From Atherix ibis (taxonomy: Eukaryota > Arthropoda > Insecta > Diptera > Athericidae), in contig OY282609.1 in NCBI GenBank assembly GCA_958298945.1, positions 40,376,954 through 40,440,953 on the forward strand: 64,000 nucleotides of DNA, read 5' to 3'. The notes under the pieces were generated by a model. The model was not told the DNA's origin and searched no databases. It saw only the letters and a list, made by a program, of their open reading frames with translations. The translations under genes and the position numbers were made by a program. Numbering within the stretch: position 1 is the first letter of the stretch; every line of letters begins with the position of its first letter. Shown here one piece after another: positions 61,154 to 64,000 of this stretch.

Positions 61154-62536
61154 TTTTCAGTAGAAATTTTCAGTAGAAATTTTCAGTAGAAATCTTCAGT
61201 AGAAATTTTTAGTAGAAATTTTAAGTAGATATTTTCAGTAGATATTTTCAGTAGAAATTTTAGTGCGAATTATCAGTGGAAATGTTCAGCATAAATTTTT
61301 AGTTGAAATTTTCAGTAAAAATTTTCAGTAAAAATTTTCAGTAGAAATTTTCAGTAGAAATTTTCAGTAGAAATTTTCAGTAGAAATTTTCAGTAGAAAT
61401 GTTCAGTAGAAATTTTCAGTAGAAATTATCAGTAGAAATTTTCAATATAAATTTTCAGTAGGGATTTATTAGTAGAAATTTTAGTGCGAATTATCAGTAG
61501 AAATGTTCAGCATAAATTTTTAGTTGAAATTTTCAGTAGAAATTTTCAGTAGAAATTTTTAGTAGAAATTTTTAGTTGAAATTTTCAGTAGAAATATGTA
61601 GTAGAAATTTTCAGTAGAAATTTTCAGTAGAAATTTTCATTAGAAATTTTCAGTAGAAATTTTCAGTAGAAATTTTCAGTAGAAATTTTCAGTAAAAATT
61701 TTCAATATAAATTTGCAGTAGAAATTTTCAGTAGAAATTTTCAGTAAAAATTTTCAGTAGAAATTTTCAGTAGAAATCTTCAGTAGAAATTTTCAGTAGA
61801 AATTTTAAGTAGATATTTTCAGTAGATATTTTCAGTAGATATTTTCAGTAGAAATTTTCAGTACAAATTTTCAGTACAAATTTTCAGTACAAATTTTCAG
61901 TAGAAATTTTCAGTAGAAATTTTCAGTAAATATTTTCAATATAAATTTTCAGTAGAAATTTTCAGTAGAAATTTTCAGTAAAAACTTTCAATATAAATTT
62001 TCAGTAGAAATCTTCAGTAGAAATTTTCAATATAAATTTTTAGTAGGGATTTATTAGTAGAAATTTTAGTGCGAATTATCAGTAGAAATGTTCAGCATAA
62101 ATTTTTAGTTGAAATTTTCAGTAGAAATTTTCAGTAGAAATTTTTAGTAGAAATTTTTAGTTGAAATTTTCAGTAGAAATTTGTAGTAGACATTTTCAGT
62201 AGAAATTTTCAGTAGTAATTTTCAGTAAAAATGTTCAGTAGAAATTTTCAGTAGAAATTTTCAGTAAATATTTTCAGTAGAAATTTTCAGTAGAAATTTT
62301 CAGTAGAAATTTTCAGTAGAAATTATCAGTAGAAATTTTCAATATAAATTTTCAGTAGGAATTTTCAGTAGAAATTTTAGTGAAAATTATCAGTAGAAAT
62401 ATTCAGCATAAATTTTTAGTTGAAATTTTCAGTAGAAATTTTCAGTAGAAATTTTTAGTAGAAATTTTCAGCAGAAATTTTCAGTAGAAATTTTCAGCAG
62501 AAATTTTCAGTAGAAATGTTCTGTAAAAATTTTCAG
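61154..62536 (+). repeat. HOR J, third region and start of a 1464-bp repeat
   Basis: It contains the end of the 817-bp duplicate (GGGATTTATTAG at 61461), three GTACAAA units near 61.86-61.90 kb, and GGGATTTATTAG at 62046. GTAGACATTTTC (near 62.19 kb) and GTGAAAATTATC (62380) recur 1464 bp later. Confidence 0.8.
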
Positions 62537-63500
62537 TAGAAATAGTTAGTAGAAATTTTCAGTACAAATTTTCAGAGAAATGTTCAGTAGTAATTTTCAG
62601 AGAAATTTTCAGTAGAAATTTTCAGTAGGAATTTTCAACAGAAATTTCAGTAGAAATTTCCATTAGAAATTTTCAGTAGAAATTTTCATTAGAAAATTTG
62701 AGTAAAAATTTTCAGTAGAAATTTTCAGTAGAAATTTTTAGTAGAAATTTTCAGTAAAAATTTTCAGTAGAAATTTTCAGTAGAAATTTTCAGTAGAAAT
62801 TTTCAGTAGTAATTTTCAGTAAAAATTTTCAGTAAAAATTGTCAGTAGAAATTTTCAGTAAATATTTTCAATATAAATTTTCAGTAGAAATTTTCAGTAG
62901 AAATTTTCAGTAAAAACTTTCAATATAAATTTTCAGTAGAAATCTTCAGTAGAAATTTTCAATATAAATTTTTAGTAGGGATTTATTAGTAGAAATTTTA
63001 GTGCGAATTATCAGTAGAAATGTTCAGCATAAATTTTTAGTTGAAATTTTCAGTAGAAATTTTCAGTAGAAATTTTCAGTAGAAATTTTCAGTAGAAATT
63101 TTCAGTAAATATTTTCAGTAGAAATTTTCAGTAGAAATTTTCAGTAGAAATTTTCAGTAGAAATTATCAGTAGAAATTTTCAATATAAATTTTCAGTAGG
63201 AATTTTCAGTAGAAATTTTAGTGAAAATTATCAGTAGAAATATTCAGCATAAATTTTTAGTTGAAATTTTCAGTAGAAATTTTCAGTAGAAATTTTTAGT
63301 AGAAATTTTCAGCAGAAATTTTCAGTAGAAATTTTCAGTAGTAATTTTCAGTAAAAATTTTCAGTAGAAATTTTCAGTAGAAATTTTCAGTAAATATTTT
63401 CAATATAAATTTTCAGTAGAAATTTTCAGTAGAAATTTTCAGTAAAAACTTTCAATATAAATTTTTAGTAGAAATCTTCAGTAGAAATTTTCAATATAAA
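62537..63500 (+). repeat. Mosaic HOR segment between the 1464-bp repeats
   Basis: It starts with GAAATAGTTAG, GTACAAATTTTCAGAG and GAGTAAAA units (62.54-62.71 kb). It then has GTAATTTTCAG/AAAACTTTCAATATAAA and GGGATTTATTAG (62988), and a shortened GTGAAAATTATC block (63221) lying 841 bp after the one at 62380. Confidence 0.75.
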
Positions 63501-64000
63501 TTTTTAGTAGGGATTTATTAGTAGAAATTTTAGTGCGAATTATCAGTAGAAATGTTCAGCATAAATTTTTAGTTGAAATTTTCAGTAGAAATTTTCAGTA
63601 GAAATTTTTAGTAGAAATTTTTAGTTGAAATTTTCAGTAGAAATTTGTAGTAGACATTTTCAGTAGAAATTTTCAGTAGTAATTTTCAGTAAAAATGTTC
63701 AGTAGAAATTTTCAGTAGAAATTTTCAGTAAATATTTTCAGTAGAAATTTTCAGTAGAAATTTTCAGTAGAAATTTTCAGTAGAAATTATCAGTAGAAAT
63801 TTTCAATATAAATTTTCAGTAGGAATTTTCAGTAGAAATTTTAGTGAAAATTATCAGTAGAAATATTCAGCATAAATTTTTAGTTGAAATTTTCAGTAGA
63901 AATTTTCAGTAGAAATTTTTAGTAGAAATTTTCAGCAGAAATTTTCAGTAGAAATTTTCAGCAGAAATTTTCAGTAGAAATGTTCTGTAAAAATTTTCAG
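63501..64000 (+). repeat. 1464-bp repeat, second copy, cut by the window end
   Basis: It matches 62037-62536 at an offset of 1464: GGGATTTATTAG 62046 to 63510, GTGAAAATTATC 62380 to 63844, and the final AATGTTCTGTAAAAATTTTC units. The array therefore continues beyond 64000. Confidence 0.88.

Larger units (their letters stand above)
1..64000. repeat. 13-bp AT-rich satellite array filling the window
   Basis: Every stretch reads as tandem 13-bp units with consensus CAGTAGAAATTTT (plus strand) or its complement in 13720-16984. Common single-unit variants are TAGTAG, CGGTAG, CTGTAG, CAGCAG, CAGAAG, CAGTAC, CAGTGG, CAATAT and GATATTTT forms. Occasional 12- and 14-bp units shift the register. The unit has one TAG on plus and one TGA on minus, so all six frames are stopped about every 39 nt and no protein gene is possible in canonical stretches. 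No non-satellite insertion was found. The array continues past both window ends. Its function is not shown by the sequence; a heterochromatic or centromere-adjacent role is inferred from size and organisation alone. Confidence 0.98.

Noticed and set aside
1..64000. Protein-coding genes or a long periodic repeat protein encoded by the 13-bp units
   Set aside because: Each unit carries TAG on plus and TGA on minus. With a 13-bp period every frame is stopped about every 39 nt, and variant units do not remove stops over any useful length.
1..64000. CRISPR array
   Set aside because: The direct repeats are 13 bp and immediately adjacent, with no unique spacers and no cas genes.
1..64000. Telomeric repeat
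   Set aside because: The unit is not G-rich on one strand (two G, one C of 13), is highly variable, flips orientation internally and forms HORs, which are satellite traits.
1..64000. tRNA, rRNA, riboswitch or origin elements
   Set aside because: No segment departs from the satellite consensus enough to hold any such element; all of the sequence can be parsed into variants of the 13-bp unit.

Overview
The whole window is one uninterrupted block of AT-rich satellite DNA. The unit is 13 bp, CAGTAGAAATTTT on the plus strand (3 G/C of 13). No gene, RNA gene, transposon, CRISPR array or other unique sequence was found on either strand, and the array runs off both ends, so it is longer than 64 kb. 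The unit carries one stop codon on each strand (TAG on plus, TGA on minus). Because 13 is not a multiple of 3, every frame meets a stop about every 39 nt. Tens of kilobases of noncoding tandem repeat with layered higher-order structure points to a eukaryotic heterochromatic or pericentromeric/centromeric region. I cannot name the species from the sequence.

Layout: 1-13719 is in plus orientation. 13720-16984 is inverted (unit reads CTACTGAAAATTT). 16985-64000 is plus again. Diverged units form recognisable blocks: the CCATTTG block, the GTGCGAATTATC/GTTCAGCATAAA block, the CAATAT unit, the GAGTAG/CCAGCAGATA block and the GGGATTTATTAG block. These blocks define higher-order repeats (HORs). Measured by the spacing of rare variants, the main duplications are about 2100 bp (1-3.6 kb), 1343/1265 bp (4.6-7.2 kb), 803/1421/1152 bp (7.6-12 kb), nested 3055/648/1219 bp (17.4-24.5 kb), three near-identical 2255-bp copies (25948-32712), about 2557 bp (33.7-37.5 kb), 1424 bp (37.9-40.7 kb), about 2978 bp (44.3-50.1 kb), 1152 bp (50.4-52 kb), 2107 bp (52.6-55.5 kb), and 2504/817/1464 bp (56-64 kb).

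The strongest structural signal is the inverted segment. Its right edge is the centre of a near-perfect palindrome with arms of about 449 bp (axis between 17000 and 17001), including shared private variants. A 39-bp stretch just left of the inversion (13681-13719) is repeated just right of it (16985-17023). Read in reverse complement, the far end of the inverted piece matches the direct sequence near 24.5-25.9 kb. The inverted copy is 3.27 kb while the corresponding direct stretch is about 8.85 kb, so the direct side appears to have been expanded by nested duplications. This fits a fold-back/template-switch origin, though an assembly artefact has to be excluded.

Two scales of change are visible: copies of one HOR differ in length by multiples of 13 (13, 26, 39, 65, 91, 117, 143, 156 bp), while HOR lengths themselves are mostly not multiples of 13. 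I found no coding system here; the interest lies in satellite evolution. Boundaries between HOR copies are set by marker variants and are accurate to tens of bases except where a junction is stated.
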